From the NCBI GenBank assembly GCA_020912385.1, contig CP087207.1, positions 558,001-622,000 of the forward strand: 64,000 nt of DNA. Reading direction: 5' to 3'. A program made the translations under genes and the position numbers. This document shows positions 1 through 12,200 of the stretch, piece by piece. Source of the DNA: Neofusicoccum parvum (Eukaryota > Ascomycota > Dothideomycetes > Botryosphaeriales > Botryosphaeriaceae). The notes under the pieces were generated by a model. The model was not told where the DNA came from. It did no database searches and saw nothing but the letters and a program-made list of their open reading frames with translations. Within the stretch, counting starts at the first letter, position 1, and each line of letters begins with the position of its first letter.

Positions 1-2006
1 CTGACTCCGCAGTGGCCGCAGAGCGACAGATTTTGAAGGGAGAGGAACTCCTTACAAATCCGCTTCTGTGGAAGTACGCCGCCCTCTTCATGCGCTCTTC
101 GCGTGGCGAAAGGAGTGAAGTGTAGAATCCGAAGCGAAGACTTAAGGCGTTGGGCGAAGCAGTTGGGCTTCCCACCAAGGCTTGATTTGAAAGCCTAGGC
201 GCTGGCAAGGCTCGCCACCCAGCCACTTGAAGTCCAAGCGGAGTTGCTCACTGCATGATTGAATTGCTTTTGGCGTTTGTAGCTCGTCAAAAAGAAGAGA
301 TCGGATAGAGTCGTTCCGTGCCGTGGCATTGTGCTCGGTTTCATGCGCATCGAATGGACAACAGCCAACTGAGGGATCAATCTAGCCCCGCAAACAGCTT
401 TCACAGCTGCAAGCTGAACCAGCGCCTTCGGAGGGGTAGTGAGAGCATTGCAACGTAGGCCCATTCGCGACCCAACAACGTGCAGCAGTCTCCAGCCAAA
501 CGGTCTTTTAGGGGTTGTGTTGCGATGCTTTACAAGCTCATGAGCCGCGATTCAAGCGCACTGGCAGTCACTGGAGGTTTCCGTAGTCCATCTTGCCTCG
601 CATCTCATTGCACTAGGGGCAGGATTGTTGGATCACTCCAGACGCTGGCTTGCTTGAGCTGAGCAGAGCAGTCCAACAGGCGTGATTGTCTCCCGGCAGC
701 ACGCAAAACTAATCGACATTGGCATTGCCTTCTTTCTGCTCTAAGCGAAGTAGATCTCTCCTCCAATTTGCTCGAGTGTTGCATGGACCCATTCCTACAG
801 CCGCCAAGAACTGATCAGTGTTGTGGCTGTCTCTTCTCTTGACGCCACGGCCCGATCCGGTGTTATCCGATCCAGCAAACACCACAACACTCCTGAATCA
901 AACAAAACCGGCAATCCGTTCGCTCCGCCTGTCCAGGAAGTCGTGTGCTCGTTTTCTCGTGCAGGCTCGGGTTCTATCGCCGGGAGTCTCGGATGTTCGA
1001 CCAAGACGCTTCCAAGACCCCGACAAACAAGCAAACACCAATGGATAACCGATGAGTGCTTTAGCCTACAAGGCTCAGAAGACCACAAGACAGAAACTCA
1101 AGACAGCCCGAAGATTCCGCGAGTGGCACGCCTTATCGACGGTTAGATACCCCGCACTATCCGAGATTCCTTGGTTCGCCGCACGATGCACGTCTTTACG
1201 ATAGCCTCTTGGCTTATTCTGGTGCTCTTTCAACGACTCATGGAATCAGGGTTCAGGCTGAAGAGCCGGGACTTAAAACCCGGGCAACCCTATCCAACAG
1301 CAAATAATTGCCGCAATCTACTACTTTCCTGGTCAAAAGGAATCTCAAGCGCCCTATCGCTGTGCCTCATAAAGGCCGCCGGCGTCATCCGGGGCTTCCG
1401 ACACACGTGTGCTGGACCCTGACAAGTATCCCCATGATTAGAGCCGACGTTCGTGTTGGAGATGAAATGCATTGACAAGTCGGATAGTGGGTTGCGCGTC
1501 CCAGGCCCGGATCACAGCTGCTAGGCCTTATCAGGGACTCCGTGCCTCCGGAAATGAGAAACATACTTTCGACGTCCGTTGAAAGATTCGGCGCCTCCCT
1601 CCCTCGCGACCAGGGACCAGGGAAGCTTACGGCTGGGTTGGTCACAGCGACCTGCATGAGCTCGGTGTAATAAGGTTTGCAAATTGAGGCACGTATCCGT
1701 GCACTACCAGAACTAGCTGCGGAGCCAGCGTTTCGCTGCTATTTTATCTTTGTTAACCCGTCCTGGTAGCGAATGGGGCCCAGATTCCAGCATGACAAAC
1801 CATCAATAATAGTGTTGGTAGGTTGGGGCGGCTGCTTTACTATCCGCTCTTTGTCAACACCAAACGTTGTGTTGGCCGCGGTATCAGGCCAGGCGGTCAA
1901 GCTTGGGATGGAATGCAGCCGTCAGTTCCGGAACTTCGTGTAGCACAAGTAACCCCCCTCGGTTGAGTGCGAGTACGACGGTATCCAATGTTCCAGTTTT
2001 TCAGCA
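1..2006. other. No supportable gene (left end)
   Basis: About 2 kb at the left edge. Only short, mutually overlapping open frames occur on both strands. None has a recognisable motif, a coherent intron structure or coding-like composition. A gene entering from the left edge cannot be excluded. Confidence 0.5.
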
Positions 2007-2705
2007 ATGGAAGCTAGGACACTACGGAATAGATTTGCAATAAGAAGATGCTGTTTGAGCCTTCTCAGGCTGTCTCGGAGAAATCTTCATAGTTGTCTAC
2101 TTCTTATTCCAATACATGTCACAGGTCCAAACACCACTGAAAGCACCTACTACTATTTTTTCACATGTGATTGGTCAGAGGTATGCATTGACACGCACTA
2201 TACCGTTGGTCTAGAGTTACCGAAAATGGGTATCCCACTGGGGGCAGATTGCGTATATATCCCTGGCTCAGCCTTACGTTTCGATTTCAAAGAACTTAAT
2301 GATACGACTGAGCTTTCTGAATATATCCTCGTATTTCCTGCCCATTTTAACTTTTATTCCCACCTGTTAGAACCTCAATCGCCGTTTCTAGGACTGTTAA
2401 TGGTATCATACTTCCTCCTCATACTTTTGGACGGCCTGATCAGTAAACACCCTCGTCTGCTTGTCTTGGACAAGCTCCCCCGTTCAAGTGGCCTCAACTA
2501 TAACGCACCAGGCTTTAAATTTCAAGCATATGGCCAGAAAAACACCCATTTTGATTTTTCCGGCCCGGAATTGGACCTGCTGAGCCGAGCTGCCGAGTGT
2601 GGAGCAAATTTCGTAGCCGAAACGCGACAAACTGGCATCTTTTCATGCAGAGTCTGGCCCATTGAGCTTAGTTCGAAGTTTCTATCCACTTCATCTGACA
2701 CGTGA
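2007..2705 (+). CDS. Uncharacterised ORF, possibly a decayed gene
   Basis: A 232-codon frame opens with ATG at 2007 and closes at 2705. I do not recognise the product. The N-terminus is basic and rich in Arg, Leu and Cys. A hydrophobic stretch around residues 128-146 (LLMVSYFLLILLDGL) could span a membrane. The rest is polar with scattered Cys. The surrounding DNA is more AT-rich than the rest of the window. A second open frame in another phase follows at 2787-3248. That pattern would suit an old coding region broken by mutations, or simply chance. No splice sites that would join the two frames were found. Confidence 0.2.
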   Translation: MEARTLRNRFAIRRCCLSLLRLSRRNLHSCLLLIPIHVTGPNTTESTYYYFFTCDWSEVCIDTHYTVGLELPKMGIPLGADCVYIPGSALRFDFKELNDTTELSEYILVFPAHFNFYSHLLEPQSPFLGLLMVSYFLLILLDGLISKHPRLLVLDKLPRSSGLNYNAPGFKFQAYGQKNTHFDFSGPELDLLSRAAECGANFVAETRQTGIFSCRVWPIELSSKFLSTSSDT

Positions 2706-5130
2706 AGCTGTCATTGAATATCGTAGAATTTGTGATGCGATCGTTTCCTTACCGCATGTCCTTCACCTCGAGCTACACACAGGTACTTGGATCTCAAACC
2801 TTTGAAGAATCTTGGCATTTTTCGTAATCTTAACTTTTGCCTTCAAAATCACAGTGCCACTGGTGCTCGGCGATCACTGTACAACAGCGTTAAATGCGAG
2901 ATGCAGCATTATGTACTCCAGAATAGCCACCAGAATAGATCAAACCGGCTAACGAAGCGAGATAAACGGCCGCATACATCTCCCTGTGCCTGTGAACTGA
3001 CATTGGGAAGGCTCACCATCATAGTCAGGGTTACTTGCCTTGATGTCCGACGCAAAATCATGATTCGACGTTATGGTCCATCTCGTGAGAACGCCTCTGC
3101 TCTGAAAGTCTTGCAACGTCTCCGCTTCTCAACCAAGATCAAAGACACAGGGCTCTGTATCAGCCATACCGAGATATACATGTACATAGAGATGCTCTTG
3201 TCCATCTTCACTTCTGCTGGAGGAAGCTCGTGTTTAATAATTGCATAGAACCGCGACGATGACCATCAAATTCTGTTCCAGCGTTATGCCATCAACGCAC
3301 CATCACGACACGACCGAAGCGGCGTTGAAACTATAGCTAAATCAATGTGCAATTGAATGCACCCCGAACGACAATTGCAAAGCAGCAGCGCTTGTAACTG
3401 CAGTGACGTCACATCCACCTTCCTCCAATTACCTCTTTTGGAAATTGTCTTGAAACGCCTACATTGCTACAACATACCTAAACAAAGCAAGTAAAGAGAG
3501 CCTGAGGCATGTAGAGACGCAAACAACACGACTAAAAGCAAGCCGTCGGGGTGAGCGGCTCACTTCGATTTCAGAGTCTCCCGTGGCACCCCCAAGCAAG
3601 GCACACGCAGGGAGATCAACGGACCACCATCGGACACAAGGCAGGCCAGCAGCCCGGCAGACCACGTGCTCCTGGCTCGAAGCACTGGAACGACGTCAGA
3701 GTGGCCGATGCTCTGCCTCGACCATGCACGGCCGCTCCAAGCAGAATAACGGACAGGGTGCGCGAGGCAGGCGACGCGGCCGCAACGTCAGTCACGAGAG
3801 CAGAGCACTACGGCGGGGTGGGCAACCAGAGCAGCTAGAACGGCCAGCAACGGCCCAATTGTTCTCTACGGCTTAGTGCATTGACAATGCGGAGAGCCCG
3901 AAATGACGAGCGGCGATCAGCAGAATGCATGAGCCGGGGAACGGGGATGTGATGGGGTCCGTTGCGCGTTCTCCCCAGGGACCGGGGACAGAGATGCGGC
4001 GATAAGAACGCCGTGCTGAAAACGGTAATTGGGGAGGTTGGTGTGTGCGCGAGCAGCAAAAAAGCCCCGGCGTCGTCATGCTTGCGCGGTTTCGCTGCGT
4101 CGGAATAATCCTCGTCGGCGGGCATGCAGGAACAGGGGATGTTGTTGGTGCCCAGGTTGGGAGTCACGCAAGGCAGAGAGCACGGTGCACCGCATACCAC
4201 GAGACCGGGAGGAGGAACCAACATGTCGACGAATCAAGGTGGTTGCGATGGAAGAGCATCAGCCTTGGCGGATGCTTGACAACAGCCAGCTTTTGCGCCC
4301 AAAAACCGGGGAAAGCTTTTGGAGACGAGTCATTCGTCGACGACAGGCTGGTATTGCCTAGGTTGCCCAAACTAGCAGGCCTCGACTGCATGTCTTTGAC
4401 CTTAAATTTCCCCGGAGCTGGTCACGAAACACAAAAGGTCAGGTTTCCTCAAACGTGCTCTTTACGCACTTCCAGACACGACTCCTGTTTCAAATCGGGA
4501 AATATGTACGGCTGAGCCGGGCTGACTGTTGGAAAGGGAGCCCTTTCTGACGGGACTAGCCGCGGCGGAGCAATCAGGTTTCACCTGAGCTATTTATGCG
4601 AAAAATCGGTCGGAACGTGCTGCCAAATTTAGATCATATGCGGGACGTTGGATTAATATCCCGGCGGAATGTGCTTTAAGATGAATGACGTGTTTTGTAC
4701 AACAAGGGCTCCCGGCAGAGTAGGGTTTACAAGCGACAAGGCAAGCTGAAGGGTCAAGGTACATATGTTGCTGAAGCTGGATTGAGTTTTTGTCGCGTAG
4801 TAGTTTCGTTGCTCATGCTCCACACTCGTCAAGTGGGTTGAGGGTTCCAGAGACTGTGCTGGGTGCAATTGCTTGGGTATTTTTTCTTGCATTCCTACTG
4901 CCGACTTAGTGCTGTCAACATTGATCTTCCACAGAGACACGGCGAGACGAGCAGACGTGAGGACGTGAACTGTATTGCCGTGTAAATGCCTGACCCTATG
5001 TCGCAATACCGGCAAAGAAACTCAGCCCATCTCCCTCAATCGCCCCTTGATCCGAGAATTTTTGAGAGCAGGCAACCGTTTCGAAAAAAGCAACACCGAG
5101 CACCTTCCTCATCCCGACTCCAGTCCCATT
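2706..5130. other. No supportable gene
   Basis: This stretch lies between the uncharacterised ORF and the 3' end of the L24 gene. It holds short overlapping frames only, including 2787-3248 (+) and 4045-4515 (+). None has a recognised motif. The last few hundred bases should contain the L24 3' UTR. Confidence 0.45.
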
Positions 5131-5873
5131 TTAACGGGTCTTAGCCTGGACCTTGGGCGCCGAACCCTTGGCACCCTGCTTGCTCTGGATCCTCTGGGTC
5201 TGGCCACGGGCGGCGGCGGCGGAAGACTTGGCCTTCTCAGCCTTCTTCTTGCTCTCGGCAGCGGTCTTCTTGTCCTTGGCGTCCTTGATGGCCTGCTGGC
5301 GGGCGGCGGCGCGGGCCTCGGGGCGCTGGGAACGGCGCTCCTTGATCACATCGAGGGAGGCACCGACGATGGCACGCTGGGACTTGACGGTGCGGCGAGA
5401 GCGCTTCTTGGCAACCTCCTGTAGTGAGACGATCTCGCATTAGCCCCTGCCCGGATATGTTCTCCTGCGCAGCCCATCGAGGCTTCGTCGCCAACCACAA
5501 TGCTCCTTCTCGAATACGATGCGAATCCGGTGTCGACTAACCTCAGAGATACCCTTCTTGTGCTGTCTCCTGTAAAGGGTGGTCCAGGCAATACGGCGGG
5601 GGTTCTTGCGCTGGAGGAACAGGCTCTCGGACTTGCCGCTCTGGAAGCGGAAGATCTTGGAGTCGCCGCGGACGTAGAGCTTGCCCTGTGGATCGCAAAA
5701 GCGCAGCGTCAGCTAACATGTCCTGCTGCACTGGGTGGGGGTGCCGCCGCCACTGGGCGTCCCTGGGCACGGTGGGAGTGTCGCGGACGGTCGACGCAGT
5801 GGTTCGGGAGCTGGAGACGCACCTTGCCCGGGTAGATCTTCTGGCCGCTGAAAGTGTCGTCGTAGGTCCGCAT
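5131..5873 (-). CDS. RPL24: 60S ribosomal protein L24 (eL24)
   Basis: Large-subunit ribosomal protein. Three exons on the minus strand: 5823-5873, 5542-5685 and 5131-5418, separated by introns of 137 and 123 nt with GT donors and AG acceptors. They splice to 160 aa, close to the usual fungal length of about 155-160. The N-terminus [18 protein letters not shown] is the family signature. It is followed by [19 protein letters not shown] and the basic segment [16 protein letters not shown]. The C-terminal third is a Lys/Ala-rich helix, typical of eukaryotic L24, ending in KVQAKTR. The ATG at 5871-5873 is fixed by the conserved start. Placing the first intron after codon 17 is common for ribosomal protein genes. 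The family assignment is certain; both introns restore the frame exactly. Confidence 0.96.
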
Positions 5874-6428
5874 GTTGACGGTTGTGCGTTGATGCGGTAC
5901 CCGTGGAGTCGCTGTGTCGTTAGTTCTCGATGTCGTCGGCGACCTGGAGTGCTAGAATTTGGGTAAGCGGACGTTTGTGCGGCGGAGGAACATCGGCCCG
6001 CCACCTGATTGGCGCGCCTTCCGCACTGCTCTCGCGAGGGCTTGGCGGCCGATCGCCAACCTCACCTCCAAGTCTCCCGGCACCGCGTCAAGCCCGTCCT
6101 TTGCGGTGTCGAGATGTCCACATTCCTCCACTGGCTCTTTTAGACAATCGCTTGATCTCGGATGCTTGAAAATCAAATTCTCTCTTCAGACACGACGCCG
6201 CATCGTCAAATTCATGGCACGTTCCTACTTTGCATTGACGCCATTGCGTGTGTATAGGCTCGCAATTTCCATATCATCTACTTTGTTTTTTTTTTTGGCC
6301 TGTTATGGGCCTGATTTCTCCAAAAGCTGCTTTTCGCCAGATGCCCTCAGTCAGAGTATCAGCTTCCCTTAGAAGAGCAACTGCATGCAGAAGAGTTCCA
6401 ACTCTCAGTTCACGCGCTCCCAGCCCAC
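5874..6428. other. Intergenic, upstream of RPL24
   Basis: About 555 bp between the L24 start and the predicted end of the Cys-rich gene. It should hold the L24 promoter and the 3' UTR of its upstream neighbour. It contains a T-rich tract near 6284-6296. No specific ribosomal-protein promoter element was recognised. Confidence 0.4.
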
Positions 6429-7215
6429 TCATAGATTCTCAATCAGATCGAGAGCAGATTGCTCCACCAGGTGGCCGTGGAAAGCTGCCGCAACATATCA
6501 GCCACTAGCACATGGGTTAATGCGCGGACAAGTACTTACACGACACGGGAATCGCCCTAAGCTCCCTGAGATGCGGCGTGCAGATGTTGACCCCCAACCT
6601 CGTCTGGCACCGAACACAACCCTCGACGACGCACCAATCCTCGCCCCTGCACCTGCTGCCACAATCTGCGCACAAGACGAATCCGCAGTCCTCGCAGATG
6701 ACGTCGTTGCGCTCGCAGCAGCCCCGAAGGTCCTCGTCGCGTGACTTCCCGGGCCGCCAGCATTTGGGTACGTCGGTCTTCGTCGAGTAGTTCTTCTCGC
6801 GCAGCCGCACGTGCTGGTTGCAGAATGCAGGGTGCTCGTCGAGGCTGGGAGCCATCGCCCCGGCCTCTTTGGCGATGAGCTGGCGTGCCTTTTCGCGGAG
6901 GAAGGGGCGGCGGCTCCAGTTGTTGCGTGCCAGGTCGTCTTTCTCCAACAACTCCTTCCTCAAGGCTCGCTTTGATGGACTGTCTTGCGGGGTCTTTTCC
7001 AGCACACTTTTCTTCCAGTTTTCGAACTCCGATAGCTTGCTTTCCATGAAGCTGTCACTGGAGGTTCTGGTGTCAGATCGGCCGCGTGAGGCGAATCCAT
7101 GTGGCAAGTCTGGTAGTGGTGATTGGTGTGGCGGCGAAGGTGAGGGCGAGGAGGGGGTCGACACCGACGACTCCGATGCCGACGAGCTGGCGAATGAGAT
7201 ACCGAGCCCGTCCAT
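6429..7215 (-). CDS. Cys-rich putative zinc-binding protein, unknown function
   Basis: ATG is at 7213-7215. The N-terminal half (residues 1-55) is Ser/Pro-rich and looks disordered. A charged helical segment follows (FENWKKSVLEK, then RKELLEKDDLARNNWSRR). The C-terminal 100 residues hold about 14 Cys in paired arrangements, including GCCERND, CEDCGFVLCADCGSRC and CVRCQTR, plus His residues. This looks like a multi-zinc module, but I cannot assign it to a named finger family. Unspliced, the frame stops at 6517. A strong donor (GTAAGT) begins at 6539, and a 55-nt intron (6485-6539) with a GCTGAT branch-like site and a CAG acceptor gives a 243-aa product ending at 6429. That ending is my preferred inference; the 232-aa unspliced end is the alternative. 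Confidence 0.6.
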
Positions 7216-8131
7216 GAGGGTAGACTATTGTGGTTGCTGTTCCCTGGGATGTCTATGCGAGAGAATGCCGACGTGTCGACGTGTAGACGTGTCGACCTGG
7301 AGTCGCGCAGTTGTTCAGAGGTGGTGTCGTAAAAGAAGGTGCGAAATCTGAAAAGCTCTTGCTGTGCTCGTCAAGAAGTAAGGAGCGATGTGAATGGCAA
7401 TTCATCAGAGAATGCGACCAGTACCCGAATCAAGCGTGATTGCATGTTTCGGTGTACCTTTGGCTCGTTTGGCCATAAAAAAAAAACTCTTCGCTGGTTC
7501 AGCAAACACATAATCCAAGTGCATGCACAAGTCACGAGTGCATTTTAGGGAGCCTACACTCCGTTGTGACAGGACCGGTGCCGCCGAGCCTTCCCAACCC
7601 CAACTTAAACAATGTCAAGCGCGTCGGGGTCTGTGCAGGGTTCAAAGAAAGGAAGCTCATCAATTGACCAATGCTAATCTCTGCCTAATGTCAGATATCC
7701 CATCCTCTCACTTACCGCGTCGCCACTCTTTTTGCTCTGTTGTTTTCTTTTCTTTTCCCTCTAAGGTCCGTTCGTACGTAGACATGAGTGTGTCATCAGT
7801 TGCAAATGAAATGGATCTTGATTTGTGACCCCCAATCAAAGCCGTCGCGTAGCATCTGGAAGATATGCTCAGCTTCCTTCCTGGATGTACGTACGCGTTT
7901 CTCATCTATCAAGGAGCAGCAGTATGCTGCAAGGAAATCTCAGTCGAGAGTACCATACCCGCAACGCCTGTATAGCCTACCGGGAAGTGGATGCATCTAT
8001 ACCGTGGTTCAGCATTCAACCGTTATCCATCACTCATCATCAACATCGCTACCCGACAACCACGCTTGTTTCAACTTCTCCTTTCTGCTCCCAGCACTCG
8101 CTCCGACACTGGGCTCCTGATTGTAGCGTAC
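7216..8131. other. No supportable gene
   Basis: This spans the promoter side of the Cys-rich gene and the 3' side of UBC13. It contains only short overlapping frames with no recognised motif. Confidence 0.45.
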
Positions 8132-8842
8132 TCATTGTGACGGCTGGGCGTAGGTCTGGGTCCATTCGCGGGCGGTGGCGATGGCGGCGTTCTGGTCCTC
8201 CTTCCAGCGCTGGGCGACGTCGTTGGCTAGCGGATCATCAGGGTTGGGGGCACCAAGGAGGGCCTGGATAGAGAGGAGGATGGTGCGAATCTGAAGGGCC
8301 GGAGACCAGTTGCCTGTGCCTGCTTTAGCACTATCGCGATAGCACCTGTGCGAACGAGGAGGGAAACTTACTCTTCAGGACGTCAAGGCAGATGCGGCCC
8401 AGCTTGTCGATGTTGGGGTGGTAGATCTTGGTCAAGAAGCGCACCTTGGGCGGCGTCATGGGGTAGTCGTCAGGCAGGAACAGCTCGAGCTTGAACACTC
8501 CGCCTGGCGCGCACGCGATCAGCTTGTGTTGCTTTTCCAGAGAGTCGTATGTACCCGCTCCAGGCAGAATTCCCTCGTCCTCCCGGGGTCCTGAACCCTC
8601 TCGCATGTCCACTCCACTCCGTCGAAGCTGCTGGGAAACGTACCTTCATACGGCGACTGCGAAGGGCCGTGGACGGTCACGTCGAAGTAGCGCAGGTTGT
8701 CCTCGTGCGGGACAGCGCTGATGCCCGGGACTCTGTTTGGGCGGTGGGTCAGCAGCGTGCATGCATCGAATCCTTCTAGACGTTCTTACGGCTCGGCCAT
8801 CAGGCGCTCCGTCTCCTTGATAATACGCTTGGGAAGCGCCAT
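8132..8842 (-). CDS. UBC13: Ubiquitin-conjugating enzyme E2 Ubc13
   Basis: E2 enzyme that, with a Mms2/Uev partner, builds Lys63-linked ubiquitin chains, for example on PCNA in DNA-damage tolerance. Four exons on the minus strand (8790-8842, 8644-8732, 8372-8503, 8132-8313) splice to 151 aa, the usual Ubc13 size of about 150. The whole UBC fold is present. It starts [15 protein letters not shown] and carries the HPN motif (residues 76-78) and the catalytic Cys86 in GRICLDVLK. It ends [13 protein letters not shown]. The [18 protein letters not shown] core and the C-terminal WKEDQNAA segment distinguish it from Ubc4/5-type E2s. All introns keep phase. The start lies about 400 bp from the divergent SEA-complex gene. 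Confidence 0.96.
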
Positions 8843-9246
8843 GGCGAACGGTCAAGCTGCGATCTGCGAGGGTGGTGGGTGCTGGTGCGGCGGGCAACGG
8901 ATGGCAGACGGGCGGTAGGCGCGCTGCAGCGAGCGTCTTGTCGGGCGGATGGTGCGCAAAAGGAAACGGTGGGTGCGTGTGGACGTCGAGGCTGGATGAG
9001 GGGCTCTTGGGCGTTTGCTGCTCTGCAAGCAGAGAGTGCAGGCTCCGGCTCGTCATCAACCGCCCCCCCACGTCGCGCGCGGCACTTCCCGCCTCTTGCA
9101 TCACCCGCGTCCCAAGCCGCAGAGCTCATCCTCCGCGCCATCACCGCACATCTCCCGTCCTCCCGCCGCTCCCACCGCCCGAGCATCGTCTCTCCCTATG
9201 CTCCAGCCCGCGGCGCAACCTCAACTGGGCCAAGGGGCGCCTCGCC
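8843..9246. promoter_or_regulatory. Divergent promoter between UBC13 and the WDR59/Mtc5 gene
   Basis: About 404 bp separate the two start codons, which point away from each other, so both genes should be driven from this interval. The plus-strand frame is open through it back to 8872, but translation more likely begins at the ATG at 9247. The open stretch is then 5' UTR. No specific binding site was identified. Confidence 0.5.
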
Positions 9247-12200
9247 ATGCACCCGCACGGCGATAGCTCGCCCTTCGACAGCCCTACCTTTGGCCGCGAT
9301 GCTTCGATCCGTGTCGATGAGCCCGTTGGCTCGGCCTCCATCTCGCCCAGCAGCCGCGACATCGTGCTCGCATCGCGGGAGGGCTTGCACATCATAGACC
9401 TTGACAACCCCTACTCGCCGCCGCGCCATCTTGCCCATCGCACCCTGTGGGAGGTCGCCGACGTGCAGTGGTCGCCCTTTGCCAGCCACGACGGCCTTGT
9501 CGCGAGCACCTCGAACCAGAAAGCCCTGATCTGGGATCTGAACCATGGCAACCAGCCGCCGCTCACCCTGCACGCCCACTCGCGCGCCATCACCGACATC
9601 AACCTCTCGGCCCATCACCCGGACATCCTCGCGACCTGCGCCGTCGACACCTTCGTCCACAAGTGGGACCTGCGCACTGCTGACAAGCCTGTCTTCTCGT
9701 ATGCGCAGTGGGATGGAGGCGCTGCCCAGGTCAAGTGGAACAGGCAGGATCCGCATATCCTGGCCTCGGCTCACGACAGATTCCTCTGCATCTGGGACGA
9801 ACGCAAAGGTGTGCAGCCTCTGCGCACCATCGAGGCCCACAGGAGCAAGATTTATGGCGTGGATTGGAACCGCACGCGCCAGGGTGGAATATTGACATGC
9901 TCGTTGGATGGCTCCATAAAGTTCTGGGACTACACTCGCGAGGAAGATTCGATGCTGGAGCGCGTCATTAGGACGCCATTTGGCGTCTGGCGAGCACGGC
10001 ACACGCCTTTCGGGTGGGGCGCGCTTGCTATGCCCCAGCGTGGAGACTTTGACTTGCACCTCTACGACAGGCGTTTGCGTGACGGTGTCAAACGGGATGC
10101 CAAAGTGCCGGCAGTCCATACTTTCAAAGGCCACAACGATCAGGTCAAGGAGTTTCTTTGGAGAACGCGCGGTGACGTTACGGATGAAGGCTACGATGAG
10201 CGTGAATTCCAACTTGTTTCGTGGGGCAGTGATCGTCAGCTGAATCTCTATCGCATCGACTCATCCATGCTCGGTTCCGTTGGCTACAAAAAGGGTGAGC
10301 AGGTGCGCAGGAGATTCCACATGACGCGCCAGGGAGCCTTGTACAAGACCTTCCACGATGAAATGCCCACCTCGATCCCGCAGGCCAAGGCCCCGGAGCA
10401 GCACCAGGTCCATACTTTTACTGCCGCTCCAAGCCAACTCAGTGCCCTGTTCCAGTCTGCCGGTATGAGCAAGCCCAGCCTCCCGTATGCTCAAGCAGCC
10501 TTCCAAGGACCTGGTGCCAGCGCCCGCGACCGTGGCCTTACGACGATGCAAGCCCGCACGCGAGAGAAGAAGACTGTGGACAAGCTCACGTGGATGCAGG
10601 GGGTCAGGATTGGTGGTCGCAGCGGCGGCCGATTCGACCGCCACGGCTCCAGGCCAGATGTACTCTCGCCAGACCAAGCGCTATTATGGGACTCGCCTGA
10701 AAGTCTGGGTGACGAGATAACACATGTCGGCAGCAAATTCAAGAAAGTCAAGTTCGAAGAGGTTGAGATACCCCGTCGAACGGCAACCGTCACCTTGAAC
10801 GGTCCGTGGGGCGAGAACGAGAGCCAGGTCTTCATGAGAATCAGCATTCGGTTCCCACCGGATTATCCTCTTTCCGCAACACCTCACTGCAGCCTCGAGA
10901 AGACTACGTCATACATCTCTGAGGCTACAATCTCCAAGTTGGATAGCGAGATCAAAGCACTCGCGGAAGTCTACAAAAATCGCAAACGAGGCTCTCTGGA
11001 TGCGATCATTAGCTACCTACTTGGGGAACGTGGTCTCGAAGAAAGTATCAGCTGGCTTTCGGACGGGGCTATCACAGACAGTGGAATCACGCAAGACGAA
11101 GATAGTTCCAGCGACGAGGAAGACGAAGTCGGTGCTGACTTCGCAACCCCGGCTATGGAGATGAGCGGCACTGACATCCTTGGGCCATTCAATGCCAACG
11201 CCAACGTGCCTCTTCCTCGACACTGTGGCGCTGTTTGGTCGGCAGACGGCCGCCTCGTCACCTTCTTCCCACCCAAGCCGGAGCCTAAGCCAATGTTCTC
11301 GAACCTGGCGACACTGACTAATGACAGTCGAACATACAAGAGCAAGAGGATTTTCGAAGTGCTTGGTCAGCTGAACAAGGAATCACCAGATCCCAGCCGG
11401 AAACTCTCCTCAGCAGTGGAGAATCCCGACGATAGCGACTCCCAAGGTTCTTGGGAGACTTCGTCGAGCTCGTCTTCAGGCTCGCCAGTTCGTGGGGGAG
11501 GTCTGTCTGGGATTGCACCGCCAGTCGCGTGGCGTGGTGGTCCATTGAAGTTCCAGAGATCATCACAGCAATCTAGTGCTGGCTATGAAGTGAAAGCGAT
11601 TGCCCCGAAGCCGAAGTCTGTCATCACCATACGCAATCTGGCAAACTTACTTCCGGCGAAGAGAGAACTTGCCGAGAACTATGAAATCTTTGGAGAAGGT
11701 TCTGAAGTTTGCGCGCACAATGCCGCCGTTGCGAGAGATTGTGGCTACACTGAGCTGGCCGACATTTGGAATCTAATCGGCCTGATTCTCGCAGACCAAG
11801 TTCCCTTGGAGATCATGCAGCAGAATTACCGCCGTGAGCCTATCTTAGTGGTCGCAAAGCGGACCGCGGTACAGATAAGGAAGAAAGACAGTGGTCTCGA
11901 TCTCAGTTTCGACGAGCCCGAAGCCATCGCCAAACCCAAGCTCAAGAGCCGTGTTAAGTGGGGAAATCATCCATTTGCCAGAGTGCTAGTACAAAGGCTA
12001 TTCAATCACTTCGAAAAACTTGCAGACAGCCAGATGCTGGCTATGTTGTCCTGCATGTTCCATGAACCGGCAGCGAGCGAGGGTGTCACCACTGGCATGA
12101 TGATGCGCAATCCTCACGCGGACCTACACCTTTCTATGAGGACCCCCGCCTTTTCCTTAGATTACTTTCCGTCCAAAGAGGTTGCTGCCAGCCTTTTTCA

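Noticed and set aside
8872..9246. 125-residue N-terminal extension of the WDR59/Mtc5 protein
   Set aside because: The frame is open, but the composition is non-protein-like and it runs through the divergent promoter. The ATG at 9247 sits just before the WD40 region.
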